From the NCBI RefSeq assembly GCF_025822245.1, contig NZ_JACKTL010000008.1:124001-188000 (forward strand): 64,000 nt of DNA. Reading direction: 5' to 3'. A program made the position numbers and the translations under genes. Positions within the stretch are counted from its first letter, which is position 1; each line of letters starts with the position of its first letter. Source of the stretch: Mycolicibacterium hodleri. GTDB taxonomy: Bacteria > Actinomycetota > Actinomycetes > Mycobacteriales > Mycobacteriaceae. The notes beneath the pieces are model-generated. The model was not told the DNA's origin. It worked only from the letters and a program-made list of their open reading frames with translations, and ran no database searches. Below are positions 51,113 through 60,187 of the stretch, piece by piece.

Positions 51113-52378
51113 GTGGCCGCGCCCGAGTTGCGGCTGCGGACCCCGTCCCCCGGGCTACTGGGTCTGCCGTGGGAACGGCCGCTGGCCGAATGGCTGGTGC
51201 CCGAGGTGCCGTTGCGCGACATGGCCGTTGGGCCCAGCAGGCACCTGGTCAAGTTCGTCGAGTGCGACGGCGCCCTGTGGGCGCTCAAGGAGCTGCCGCC
51301 GCGCATCGCGGTCCGGGAGTACGACGCGCTGGGCCGCATCGAGGGGTTGCACCTCAACGCGGTGCGGCGGGCGGGTCTGGTTCGGCAGCCCGACTTCGAC
51401 ACCGCAATCTTGCTGACCCGGTACCTGGAGGGGTCGTGGCAGTACCGCCGGCTGTTCCTGCGACTGCCGCCCGACGCACCCAAGCAGCGGTCCCGGCTGC
51501 TCGACGGCATGGCGTCGCTGCTGGTGGAACTGCATCGCCGGGGCGTGTTCTGGGGGGACTGTTCGCTGGCCAACACGCTGTTCTCACGGGACGGTCAGGT
51601 GCTGCAGGCGTCGCTGGTGGACGCGGAGACCAGTGAGGTCCATTCGCATCTGTCCGACGGCCAGCGCGAGCTGGACGTCGACGTGATGGTCGAGAACGTC
51701 GCCGCCGGGCTGATGGACGTCGCGGCCCGGATCGACGGCGGCACGGCGTTGCGCGATCAGCTCATCGGGGAGGCGCTGAGCCTACGGACGCGTTATCTGG
51801 GGCTGTGGGAGCTGCTGCACGACGAGCCGGTGTTCGGCTATGCCGATCGTTACCGCGTGGAGGGGCGGATCCGGAAGCTCAACGAGTTGGGCTTCGCCGT
51901 CGACGAGGTGTCGCTGCAGCACGTCGAGGCGGCCGGTGACCAGTTGCGCCTGAAAGTCGCAGTGGGCGACCGCAATTACCACGCCATCCAGCTGCGGGAG
52001 CTGGCCGGCATCGACGTCGGCGAGGGTCAGGCCACCCACCTGCTCGGCGACCTGCACGCCTATCAGGCGCAGTTGTGCAGCGAGGCCGGCCACGACGTCG
52101 ACCTGCCGAGCGCCGCACAGCTGTGGGTGATGGAGCTCGTCAGACCAACCATGGCCCGCGCGCACGTGGCGGTCGGGCGCCGGGGTACGCCAATTCAGGC
52201 GTATTGCGATCTGCTGGAGGTGCGCTGGCTGCTGTCGGAGCAGGCCGGCCGGGACGTGGGCACCGAGCGGGCGTTGGCGGCCCTGGCGAACGCGGTCGTG
52301 CCGAGCGACTCGGCAGCGCAGTTGATGGTCGTGGAGATTCCGACCGAGCCGTTCCCGGTGCTCGACGACGTGGACTGA
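51113..52378 (+). CDS. DUF4032 protein with kinase-like N-terminal domain
   Basis: A 421-residue cytoplasmic protein. The N-terminal half has a lipopolysaccharide-kinase-like fold: an ALKELPPR strand that could hold the ATP lysine, a catalytic-loop-like GDCSLANTL with Asp149 and Asn154, and a LVDAET segment whose Asp170 matches the metal-binding Asp of DFG. The C-terminal half is DUF4032. The motifs needed for phosphotransfer look intact, so it may be an active kinase. GGAGG precedes the GTG start. It is the last gene of the importer operon, which suggests it phosphorylates the imported sugar or a partner protein; the substrate is unknown. Confidence 0.75.
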   Translation: MAAPELRLRTPSPGLLGLPWERPLAEWLVPEVPLRDMAVGPSRHLVKFVECDGALWALKELPPRIAVREYDALGRIEGLHLNAVRRAGLVRQPDFDTAILLTRYLEGSWQYRRLFLRLPPDAPKQRSRLLDGMASLLVELHRRGVFWGDCSLANTLFSRDGQVLQASLVDAETSEVHSHLSDGQRELDVDVMVENVAAGLMDVAARIDGGTALRDQLIGEALSLRTRYLGLWELLHDEPVFGYADRYRVEGRIRKLNELGFAVDEVSLQHVEAAGDQLRLKVAVGDRNYHAIQLRELAGIDVGEGQATHLLGDLHAYQAQLCSEAGHDVDLPSAAQLWVMELVRPTMARAHVAVGRRGTPIQAYCDLLEVRWLLSEQAGRDVGTERALAALANAVVPSDSAAQLMVVEIPTEPFPVLDDVD

Positions 52379-52415
52379 ACGCCGTCACCCGGTAGGTGCC
52401 AGATTCACTCATACT

Positions 52416-52429
52416 TGACGATATCGTCA
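52416..52429. promoter_or_regulatory. Operator 1 of the predicted TetR regulon (P450 promoter)
   Basis: Perfect 14-bp palindrome TGACGATATCGTCA, 54 bases before the P450 start. It overlaps TTGACG, a possible -35. Two near-identical sites lie between the TetR and dioxygenase genes. Confidence 0.75.
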
Positions 52430-52483
52430 TTCTTTGGTTTGGTTGACCTCGCCAGCGCCAAACGCTCGAGGGAAGGACCTGCC

Positions 52484-53671
52484 ATGGGCAATGCCGCCCA
52501 CGCTCCGGTCTATCGCCGGGACATGTTCTCCCGCAGCGGAATCCGTGATCCCTACCCCCACTACGCCTCACTCCGCGAGCTCGGCCCGGTGGTCTGGTTG
52601 AGCCGCCAGCGGGTGTACGCACTGCCCCGCTACACCGAATGCAAGGCGGTGCTGCGCGACGACACCAACTTCATCTCCGGTGAAGGCGTCGCACTCAATC
52701 CGCTGACCAACCGGCTGTCCCGCGGAACCACCCTCAACAGCGACGGCGCCGACCACCAGCGCCGCCGCAAGTTGCTCGCCCACCGCCTCACCCCGAAGGC
52801 GCTGCGCGCGATGAGCGAGGCCGTCGACGCCAAGGCGCAGGCGGTCGTCGAGGCGGCGGTCGCCCGGCGACACGTCGACGGGGTGCGCGACGTGGCCATG
52901 GCGTTGCCACTGGCCGTGGTGCCAGACCTGGTGGGGTGGCCCGAGGACGGCCGCGAGAACCTGCTGACGTGGGCGGGGGCGACGTTCGACTCGCTTGGAC
53001 CGCTAAACCGGCAATGGCTGCGGACGACACCCGCCGCCATGTCGATGCTGCGCTTCTCGCGACGCGTCGTCCGCGACCGCAGCGTGCTTCCCGGCAGCAT
53101 GGGCGACGACGTGCTGCGCGCCGCCGACGACGGTGCACTCCCCCGCTCGGAGTGTTCGGCACTGATGATCGACTACCTGGCCCCGTCTCTCGACACCACG
53201 ATCAGTGCCATTAGTTCGGCGCTGCATCTCTTCGCGACCCACCCCGACCAGTGGCAGGCCCTGCGCGAGGACCCGTCGCTGGTGGCCAACGCCCTCAACG
53301 AGGTGGTGCGCCTGGAGTCGCCCCTTCGGGCGTTCACCCGAAAGTCCGTCACCGACGCCGACGTTGGCGGCGTCCGAATTCCGAAGGGGTCACGGGTTCT
53401 GGTGGTCTACGCCTCGGCCAACCGCGACGAACGCGAGTGGGACGATCCCGACACCTTCGACATCACCCGGGACGTCAACCGTCACTTGGGGTTTGGCTAC
53501 GGCACCCACGGATGCGCCGGACAGGGCTTGGCCCGGTTGGAGTCGCAGGCGATTCTGCGCGAGCTCGCCGCCCGGGTGGATCGCATCGAACTCACTGGCA
53601 CGCCGACCTGGGCGATCAACAACATCATCCACCGCTACGACCAGCTTCCCCTCGAGCTGGTCCCGGCCTAG
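52484..53671 (+). CDS. Cytochrome P450 monooxygenase
   Basis: A 395-residue soluble P450. The ExxR motif lies in NEVVRLESPLR, the I-helix threonine in APSLDTTIS, and the heme loop FGYGTHGCAGQGLARLE carries the cysteine ligand. The I-helix has PSL where AGx is usual. GGGAAGGA precedes the ATG. A three-cysteine ferredoxin, its likely electron donor, follows 12 bases downstream. It probably hydroxylates or demethylates an aromatic substrate at the head of the catabolic island. The CYP family cannot be assigned by eye. Confidence 0.93.
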   Translation: MGNAAHAPVYRRDMFSRSGIRDPYPHYASLRELGPVVWLSRQRVYALPRYTECKAVLRDDTNFISGEGVALNPLTNRLSRGTTLNSDGADHQRRRKLLAHRLTPKALRAMSEAVDAKAQAVVEAAVARRHVDGVRDVAMALPLAVVPDLVGWPEDGRENLLTWAGATFDSLGPLNRQWLRTTPAAMSMLRFSRRVVRDRSVLPGSMGDDVLRAADDGALPRSECSALMIDYLAPSLDTTISAISSALHLFATHPDQWQALREDPSLVANALNEVVRLESPLRAFTRKSVTDADVGGVRIPKGSRVLVVYASANRDEREWDDPDTFDITRDVNRHLGFGYGTHGCAGQGLARLESQAILRELAARVDRIELTGTPTWAINNIIHRYDQLPLELVPA

Positions 53672-53683
53672 AAGGGACCGCCC

Positions 53684-53881
53684 ATGCGCGTCACCATCGA
53701 CCACGATCGCTGCGAGGGCCACGGCTTGTGCACGCAGGCCGCTCCGGCCATCTTCTCCTTCGACGACGACGGCGAACTGGTCAACGCCTTCGCCGACGTC
53801 GACGTGCCCGACGACTTGGCACCGGCGGCCCGCGAGGCCGCCGACGTCTGTCCCGTCGCAGCCTTGCTCAATCGGGAGTAG
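53684..53881 (+). CDS. Small iron-sulfur ferredoxin, P450 partner
   Basis: A 65-residue ferredoxin with only three cluster cysteines: Cys10 and Cys16 in CEGHGLC and Cys56 in CP. His13 stands where a fourth cysteine would be. This is the [3Fe-4S] or atypical 4Fe type that mycobacteria pair with P450s. It delivers electrons to the P450 encoded 12 bases upstream. Its last 14 bases overlap the end of the convergent TetR gene. No ferredoxin reductase gene is nearby. Confidence 0.92.
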   Translation: MRVTIDHDRCEGHGLCTQAAPAIFSFDDDGELVNAFADVDVPDDLAPAAREAADVCPVAALLNRE

Positions 53882-54527
53882 CCGGGGCGATCGCGTCCAG
53901 GTCGGGCAGCGGCCGGGAGCAGACGTCGGCCGCATCGGCGGCGGACATGCCGAACAGCCGCAGCACGTCCGCGGTGACGGAATCGGCCGCGACGGCGTCG
54001 TCACGATCTGGATCGTTGCTCAGCAGCGCACCCAGGCCCATGATTGCGCCGCCTGCGACGGCGAGTGCCAACTGCGGGTCCTCGACGGTGAAGCGACCGG
54101 CGGCGACGCCGGCTTCGATGTCGCGAAGCGCGCGGGGCGCCAACCCCCTGTCCGAGGTCAACAGGGCGACGCCGTTGGCGAGCAGGATTTGGCTCTCTTG
54201 GGGACGGCGGCGGAAGAGCCGTCCGGTGAGCCGGAACCGGCAGCCGAAAGTCTCTGCGGGATCGTCGATGTCGGCGGTCAACTCGTCGAGGAGCGCGCCG
54301 TGGGCGTCGAGCGCCTCACCCACCGCGACGGCGAAGAGCTCTTCCTTGCTGTCGAAGTAGTTGTAGAACGAGCCCATCCCGACGTCGGCGGCCTGGGTGA
54401 TGTCCAGCACCGGCACGCTGAGCCTGCCTTGGGCGATGAATCCTTGCGCCGCGGTGATCAGCGCGGCCCGGGTGCGTTGCTTGCGTCGCTCTACTCGACT
54501 GACGCCCGGCTCGGCCGACTCCTGCAT
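53868..54527 (-). CDS. TetR-family regulator of the aromatic island
   Basis: A 219-residue repressor. The HTH is at about residues 14-60 (TRAALITAAQGFIAQGRLSVPVLDITQAADVGMGSFYNYFDSKEELF). The ligand domain is typical of TetR proteins but not assignable. The ATG follows GAGGTAG closely; the longer frame would run through one of its own operators. It is divergent from the extradiol dioxygenase and convergent with the P450-ferredoxin pair, and three matching palindromes in these promoters suggest it controls all of them and itself. Confidence 0.88.
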   Translation of the reverse strand: MQESAEPGVSRVERRKQRTRAALITAAQGFIAQGRLSVPVLDITQAADVGMGSFYNYFDSKEELFAVAVGEALDAHGALLDELTADIDDPAETFGCRFRLTGRLFRRRPQESQILLANGVALLTSDRGLAPRALRDIEAGVAAGRFTVEDPQLALAVAGGAIMGLGALLSNDPDRDDAVAADSVTADVLRLFGMSAADAADVCSRPLPDLDAIAPATPD

Positions 54528-54581
54528 CACTACCTCACCGTCTCTGGAGGGACGCGGTGAATATACCAGTCGCCTCAATAC

Positions 54582-54595
54582 TGAGGATTTCGTCA
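54582..54595. promoter_or_regulatory. Operator 2 of the predicted TetR regulon
   Basis: TGAGGATTTCGTCA, preceded by AATAC, 55 bases before the TetR start. It differs from operator 1 at two positions. Confidence 0.7.
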
Positions 54596-54624
54596 ATCAC
54601 CTTGACTGAGCAAGGCGTCGTATG

Positions 54625-54638
54625 TGACGATTTCATCA
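54625..54638. promoter_or_regulatory. Operator 3 of the predicted TetR regulon
   Basis: TGACGATTTCATCA, followed by GTATT, 25 bases before the dioxygenase start. With operator 2 it forms a larger inverted repeat (ATACTGA...TCGTCA facing TGACGA...TCAGTAT), 43 bases apart. Confidence 0.7.
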
Positions 54639-54662
54639 GTATTCGAGAGGAGCGACCCGCCC

Positions 54663-55784
54663 ATGGCTGGTAGCCACAGCGATTTGCACAGCGAGCAGGG
54701 TGCCGTCCGCGGCGAGCACCCCGGCCGCGCGGCGAATCCCGTCATCAAGATCCGCGACATCGCCTGGCTAGAGTTCGACAAGCCCGACTTGGTTCGCGCC
54801 GAGGCCTTTGCCCGCGCATTCGGGTTCCAGACGTCGTCGCGCGGACCCGACGAATTGCATTTGCGCGGAACCGATTCCGGCGCACCGTGTGTACAGCTGC
54901 GGCGCGGCGACAGGTCACGCTTCACCGGGATCGCCTTCCGCGCCGCCGACGAGGCCGACGTCCGTCGCCTCGCCGCCAAGACCGGGTCGACGGTGCAACC
55001 CCTGCCCGATGACGTCGGCGGCTCGGAGGTTCGGCTGGTCGACCCGAGCGGCATCCCGGTGCGCGTCGTCGCGGGTCTCCACGACCTGCCCCAATTACCG
55101 ACGCAAACACCACTGCTCGTCAACTCCGGACATGACGTCATCCGGGCGAACGCCACCCAGCGCCCCCCACGGGCTCCGGCCCGGGTGCAACGGCTCGGGC
55201 ACGTGGTGTTGCAGTCCACCAAGTACGTCGCGGCGTTGAACTGGTATCTCGAGAACCTCGGGATGATCGTCAGCGACTTCCTCTTCTTCCCCGGGCAGCG
55301 CGAGCGTGGGCCGGCCATGAGCTTCATCCGCTGCGACCGCGGGTCGGAGTTCGCCGACCACCACACCCTGGCGATGGCTCTCGGCCCGGCCAACCGCTAC
55401 GTGCACTCGGCGTTCCAAGTCAGCGACCTTGACGCGCTGGCTGCCGGCGGCGAATACCTGCGCGACCGTGGCTACTTCAGGTCGTGGGGGATCGGCCGCC
55501 ACATCCAGGGCAGCCAGCTCTTCGACTACTGGCGCGATCCCGACGGGTTCCTCGTCGAGCACTTCGCCGACGGCGACATGTTCGACGACTCGCTCGAACC
55601 GGGCTGGGCGCCGTTCACCGCCAGCGGCCTCGCCCAGTGGGGCCCACCGGTGAGTGGCGACTTCCTCGGCACCAGCCCCCGCGGGGCGCGCGCAGAAGCC
55701 CTGTCGATTCTCCGCGCGCTGCCACGACGCAACGAATTCGACGCCCACCGCCTCATCGGCCTACTGAAAGTTGCCCGCTCATGA
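54663..55784 (+). CDS. Type I extradiol dioxygenase (VOC superfamily)
   Basis: A 373-residue two-domain ring-cleavage enzyme. The iron ligands are His180 (LGHVVLQ), His248 (YVHSAFQV) and Glu299 (FLVEHF), with spacing close to that of BphC-type catechol dioxygenases. It is about 75 residues longer than BphC because of an N-terminal extension. It should open a catechol or trihydroxy-aromatic ring next to the hydroxyl groups. Its stop overlaps the ATG of an FAH-family hydrolase, the next enzyme expected in such a pathway. Confidence 0.9.
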   Translation: MAGSHSDLHSEQGAVRGEHPGRAANPVIKIRDIAWLEFDKPDLVRAEAFARAFGFQTSSRGPDELHLRGTDSGAPCVQLRRGDRSRFTGIAFRAADEADVRRLAAKTGSTVQPLPDDVGGSEVRLVDPSGIPVRVVAGLHDLPQLPTQTPLLVNSGHDVIRANATQRPPRAPARVQRLGHVVLQSTKYVAALNWYLENLGMIVSDFLFFPGQRERGPAMSFIRCDRGSEFADHHTLAMALGPANRYVHSAFQVSDLDALAAGGEYLRDRGYFRSWGIGRHIQGSQLFDYWRDPDGFLVEHFADGDMFDDSLEPGWAPFTASGLAQWGPPVSGDFLGTSPRGARAEALSILRALPRRNEFDAHRLIGLLKVARS

Positions 55785-56719
55785 GCACTTCCGTCATCCG
55801 CACCTCCGACGCCTGGTGGGTCAAGAACGCCGACCGCGCCACCAAGATCGACACCACCGCAGTCACCACCGGGGAGCTCCTCGCCGACCGCGCCGCGATC
55901 ACCGCGGCCGCCACCTCCGGCGAGTCCGTCGCGGTGGAGGGGCTGACCCTGCTCTCGCCGGTGACGCGGCCGTGTCGAGTCGTCGCCCAGATGACCAACT
56001 TCGAGTCCCACGTCAAGGACTCGGGCATGGATCCCAAGACCATTCCACTGACGTTCTTCCGGAAGTCCTCCGCGTCGATCAGTGGTCCGTTCGACGACAT
56101 CGTCAAGCCCCAGCACGTCCGGTTCCTCGACTACGAGGTGGAGATCGGTCTGGTCATCGGCCGCGACATGCCGGTAGGCACCGTCCTCACCGACACGAAC
56201 CTCGGTGACTACGTCGCCGCCCTGGTCATCACCAACGACGTGTCGGCGCGCGACATTCAGCTCCCCCAGACCCAGTTCTACGAGGCCAAGTCCTACCCGA
56301 CCTTCACCCCGGTCGGCCCCGAACTGGTGCTGATCGACGCCACCGAACTCGCCCGCTTCGGCGATCTGCGACTGACGCTCAGCGTCAGCGGCGACGAACG
56401 GCAGAACTCGGTCGTCGAGGGCGACATGCTCGTCCGTCCGCTGGCCGCGTTGCAGTCGTTGACCCGGTTCCAGGACCTCGCGACCGGCGACCTCGTGTTG
56501 ACCGGCACCCCGGCGGGCACGGCGTTGAAGGCCCCGCCCAAGCCCGTCGAGATGATCGGCGCGCTGCTCCCGCCCGCGGTGAAGTGGAAGGCGTTCTTCA
56601 AGCGCCAGGCCGGCAACCAAAAGTACCTCCAGCACGGTGACGTCGTGGAGGCCACGGTCGCCACCGACGACGGCGCGATCGATCTCGGTGCTCAGCGGAT
56701 GAAGGTGGTCTACGCGTGA
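55781..56719 (+). CDS. Fumarylacetoacetate hydrolase family protein (copy 1)
   Basis: A 312-residue FAH-fold hydrolase. The metal carboxylates lie in DYEVEIGLVIG and further on in NDVSARDIQLPQ; GDLVLTGTPAGT is the C-terminal family signature. Members hydrolyse acylpyruvates or hydrate/decarboxylate ring-cleavage products. The ATG overlaps the dioxygenase stop and the TGA overlaps the start of the acyl-CoA ligase. About 40% longer N-terminal region than the shortest members. The precise product depends on the unknown ring substrate. Confidence 0.9.
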   Translation: MSTSVIRTSDAWWVKNADRATKIDTTAVTTGELLADRAAITAAATSGESVAVEGLTLLSPVTRPCRVVAQMTNFESHVKDSGMDPKTIPLTFFRKSSASISGPFDDIVKPQHVRFLDYEVEIGLVIGRDMPVGTVLTDTNLGDYVAALVITNDVSARDIQLPQTQFYEAKSYPTFTPVGPELVLIDATELARFGDLRLTLSVSGDERQNSVVEGDMLVRPLAALQSLTRFQDLATGDLVLTGTPAGTALKAPPKPVEMIGALLPPAVKWKAFFKRQAGNQKYLQHGDVVEATVATDDGAIDLGAQRMKVVYA

Positions 56720-58602
56720 CCGACGACGCGTTGTGGCCGCGGTACACGGGCCCGGACGACCTCGACGCGGTCGAAGGCGTTGCGCTGCACGATCGCGCAC
56801 TGCCGACCTCGACCTACGACATCCTCGAGCGCGCCGCAACGCTGTGGCCGGACGCCCCTGCGGTGACCGTCCTGCCGAACGCGACGCAGTGGGAGCACGG
56901 CGTCTCCCGCACCTTCGCCGACCTGGCCGCCGAGGTGCGCCGAAGTGCAAACTTCCTTCGTGACATCGGAATTCAACGCGACAGCGTCGTGGCTTTACTC
57001 TGCCCCAACTGCGACGGTTTGATCACCGCCACGTTGGCGGCGCAGCTCGCCGGCATCGCGGCGCCCATCAACAGCGGACTGAGTGCCGCTCATGTGGCCG
57101 AGCTCGTCGCCCGCTCCGGTGCACGCACGCTGATCAGTGCATCGCCTGAATTCGACTCCGCAAGTTGGGACTTGGCGAAGTCTCTGGTTGCCGAAGGCCA
57201 GATCGACACGGTGCTGCTGCTCTCGCCGACGGGGACGGAACCGACCGAGCCGGCCCCCGCACTTCACGGCGCCAGCGTCGGCTATCTCGCGGTCATGGCC
57301 TCGGGCTACGACGGCGCCGCCTTCGACGGACCGCTGCCCGAAGCGGGCGACGTGGCGGGGATATTTCACACCGGTGGCACGACCGGCACACCCAAGCTCG
57401 CCGCCCACACCCACGCCAACGAAGTCGTCGACGCGTGGATGGTCGCCGCCGCCGACACCGTGTTGGACCACGACTCGGTGGCCTTCGCCGCACTTCCGCT
57501 CTTTCACGTCAACGCCTTGATCGTCACCCTGTTTGCCCCGATGCTGCGTGGCCAGCAGGTGATCTGGGCCGGACCGCTGGGCTATCGGGATCCCGACCTG
57601 TACGCGAACTTCTGGAAGATGGTGCAGCACTACCGGATCGCGGCCATGAGCGCGGTTCCCACCGTCTACGCGGTGCTTGCGCAATGCCCAGTGGACGCCG
57701 ACGTCTCAAGCATGAAGATCGCCATCGTCGGCGCGTCTGCCCTGCCGCCTGCCGTGCGCAAGGACTTCGAATCCGCCACCGGAATCACCCTTGTCGAGGG
57801 GTACGGGCTGACGGAGGCCACGTGTGCGAGCGCCCGCAGCTTTCCCGACCATCCCCGCCCTGGCTCGGTCGGACAACGACTGCCCTACCAGCGCATCGGC
57901 GCGGCCAGGCCCGACGGAGAGGGTCGCTTCGAAGAGCTTCCGCCCGGTGAGATCGGCACCCTGTTGATCGAAGGCCCGACGGTGTTCGCCGGCTACGTGT
58001 CGGGCATCGACGAGCACGGGCTGCGGCTCGACGGGCTCGGCAGCCTCGTCGACGGGCGACTCGACACCGGGGATCTCGGGTGGGTGGACGACGACGGCTT
58101 CGTCTATCTGACGGGGCGGGCCAAGGATCTCATCATTCGCGGTGGGCACAACATCGACCCCGCCCAGATCGAGGACGCCTTGCTGACACATCCCGCGGTG
58201 GCCTCTGCCGCGGCGGTCGGTGCTCCCGACGTCCACTCCGGTGAGGTGCCCGTCGCTTACGTCACGCTGCATGCCGGGTCCGACGTCAGCGAGTCCGAGT
58301 TGGCGACGTGGGCCGCTACGGTGGTGGGCGAGCGGGCCGCCGCGCCGAAGTCCGTCACCGTGCTCGACGCCCTGCCGGTCACCGCGATCGGCAAACCTTA
58401 CAAGCTGCCGTTGCGCACCGACGCCGCCCGCCGTGTCGTCGTCGAGGCGCTCACCGGGCAGCCCGGTGTGACCGTGGACGCCAACGTCGAGGACGGCGCA
58501 ACCGCACTCACCGTCATCATTGCCGACCAAGCGCAATGGGAAGACGTCGACCGCGTACTGTCGCGCTACGCGCTGGCGTATCAGATCGCCATCACGGACT
58601 GA
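56716..58602 (+). CDS. Acyl-CoA synthetase (AMP-dependent ligase)
   Basis: A 628-residue ANL-superfamily ligase, longer than most because of a C-terminal extension of about 60 residues (from GQPGVTVDANVEDG). The P-loop HTGGTTGTPK, YGLTEATC, and LDTGDLGWVDDDG are present, and the catalytic Lys lies in AIGKPYKLP. It activates a carboxylic acid, perhaps an aromatic or alicyclic side chain, as the CoA thioester. GTG start overlapping the FAH stop. Third gene of the dioxygenase-FAH-ligase unit; the flavin monooxygenase follows after eight bases. Confidence 0.9.
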   Translation: MTDDALWPRYTGPDDLDAVEGVALHDRALPTSTYDILERAATLWPDAPAVTVLPNATQWEHGVSRTFADLAAEVRRSANFLRDIGIQRDSVVALLCPNCDGLITATLAAQLAGIAAPINSGLSAAHVAELVARSGARTLISASPEFDSASWDLAKSLVAEGQIDTVLLLSPTGTEPTEPAPALHGASVGYLAVMASGYDGAAFDGPLPEAGDVAGIFHTGGTTGTPKLAAHTHANEVVDAWMVAAADTVLDHDSVAFAALPLFHVNALIVTLFAPMLRGQQVIWAGPLGYRDPDLYANFWKMVQHYRIAAMSAVPTVYAVLAQCPVDADVSSMKIAIVGASALPPAVRKDFESATGITLVEGYGLTEATCASARSFPDHPRPGSVGQRLPYQRIGAARPDGEGRFEELPPGEIGTLLIEGPTVFAGYVSGIDEHGLRLDGLGSLVDGRLDTGDLGWVDDDGFVYLTGRAKDLIIRGGHNIDPAQIEDALLTHPAVASAAAVGAPDVHSGEVPVAYVTLHAGSDVSESELATWAATVVGERAAAPKSVTVLDALPVTAIGKPYKLPLRTDAARRVVVEALTGQPGVTVDANVEDGATALTVIIADQAQWEDVDRVLSRYALAYQIAITD

Positions 58603-58610
58603 CGCCAAAA

Positions 58611-60164
58611 ATGTTGCAAAACAACGATATTCAATGTGCGCCTGTCGTCATCGTCGGAGCCGGACCCACCGGCGCCACCGCGGCGATACTGCTGGCGCAG
58701 TATGGCATCAGAAGTCTGGTCCTCGACCGCTGGGACGGGGTGTACCCGCAACCCCGTGCCGTGCACATGGACGACGAGGTGTGTCGCGTCGTGGCGCGGC
58801 TTGGGCTCGCCGACCGGTTCGCGAGCATCTCGCGGCCGGCGCACGGATTGCAGTTGCGTGACCAGCACCACCGCGTGCTGGCCGAATTCCGCCGCGACAC
58901 CGCCCCCAGCTCGAATGGCTATCCGCAGGCGAACATGTTCGACCAGCCCGAGCTGGAAGCCGTGCTGCGTGACGAGCTGATGCGGCAGCGAAGCATCGAA
59001 TTGCGCGGCAACGCCGAGGTGACCGGCGTCGAGCAGGTCGACGGCCGTGTCCACGTCACCTACCGCGACCACGCCGGCGAAACCACGACGAGCGTCGACG
59101 CCAACTTCGTCCTGGGGTGCGACGGCGCCAACAGCTTCGTGCGCTCGACCATCGGTTCCCGGATGGAGGACCTGCACTTCGACCAACGCTGGTTGGTCGT
59201 CGACGTCGACACCGACGCGGATCTGAAGCAGTGGGAGGGCGTCCACCAGGTGTGCGACCCGGCACGGGCGGCGACGTACATGCGCATCGGCGCCACCCGT
59301 TATCGTTGGGAATTCCAGCTGCTACCCGGAGAGACCGCCGCGCAGTACGCCAAGCTCGCCGCTGTCGAACCGTTGATCGCGCCGTGGACGCGCGGCATTC
59401 GTACTGACCAGCTGCAGTTGATCCGCGTCGCCGAGTACACCTTCCGCGCCCAGATCGCAGACCGGTGGCGGGCTGGCAACGTGTTCATCCTCGGCGACGC
59501 CGCCCACCTGACGCCGCCCTTCGTCGGCCAAGGCATGGGCGCCGGACTTCGAGATGCGCACAATCTGGCGTGGAAGCTGGCCGGCGTGCTGCGGGGCGAT
59601 CTGTCGCCAGGGATCCTGGACAGCTACCAGCAGGAGCGAAAGCCACACGCGCGGGCCATGATTCGACTCGCGTTGGCGGTCGGTCGATTCATGACCGCCG
59701 GCGGCGAGGTCGGGAGCGTCCTGCGCGGCGTCGTCGTGCCGCGGCTGGGCCTGATTCCCGGGCTTCGCAGTCGGATCGTGGACTCGTCGACTCCCGCATT
59801 ACATCGGTCGCCCCTCGTTCGGCGCCGACTGGGCCCACGGTCGCTCACCGGAACGTTGTGCCCCAACCCGACGCTGCCGGACGGTCGTCGGCTCGACGAC
59901 GTCCTGGGGTTGGGCTTCGCGGTGGTCACCGCGGTACCACCGACCTCCGAACAGCGGACCCTGATCGAACAGCGCGGCGCCACCGTGTATCTCGCCGAGC
60001 CGGGCACCGAGCTGGCCCGGTGGCTCCGTCAGCGCCGTACGGCCGCCGCACTGGTCAGACCCGACCGCACCGTGATGGCCACCGCGCGGCGGCCCGGCGA
60101 TCTGCTTGCGCACACACCACGCTACCGCCGCACGGTGGTCTTACCGCACGCGAGGGAGGACTAG
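58611..60164 (+). CDS. FAD-dependent aromatic hydroxylase (MhpA/PheA type, copy 1)
   Basis: A 517-residue class A flavoprotein monooxygenase. The dinucleotide motif is VIVGAGPTGATAAILLA, the DG motif is VLGCDGANSFVRS, and the GD motif is FILGDAAHLTPPFVGQGMGAG. The C-terminal thioredoxin-like tail matches MhpA-type enzymes. It would place a second hydroxyl on a phenolic ring using NAD(P)H and oxygen, making the substrate for the extradiol dioxygenase. The ribosome site is weak, so expression may depend on the upstream ligase gene. Confidence 0.9.
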   Translation: MLQNNDIQCAPVVIVGAGPTGATAAILLAQYGIRSLVLDRWDGVYPQPRAVHMDDEVCRVVARLGLADRFASISRPAHGLQLRDQHHRVLAEFRRDTAPSSNGYPQANMFDQPELEAVLRDELMRQRSIELRGNAEVTGVEQVDGRVHVTYRDHAGETTTSVDANFVLGCDGANSFVRSTIGSRMEDLHFDQRWLVVDVDTDADLKQWEGVHQVCDPARAATYMRIGATRYRWEFQLLPGETAAQYAKLAAVEPLIAPWTRGIRTDQLQLIRVAEYTFRAQIADRWRAGNVFILGDAAHLTPPFVGQGMGAGLRDAHNLAWKLAGVLRGDLSPGILDSYQQERKPHARAMIRLALAVGRFMTAGGEVGSVLRGVVVPRLGLIPGLRSRIVDSSTPALHRSPLVRRRLGPRSLTGTLCPNPTLPDGRRLDDVLGLGFAVVTAVPPTSEQRTLIEQRGATVYLAEPGTELARWLRQRRTAAALVRPDRTVMATARRPGDLLAHTPRYRRTVVLPHARED

Positions 60165-60187
60165 CCCTGAACGAACCAGTCGCCTGA

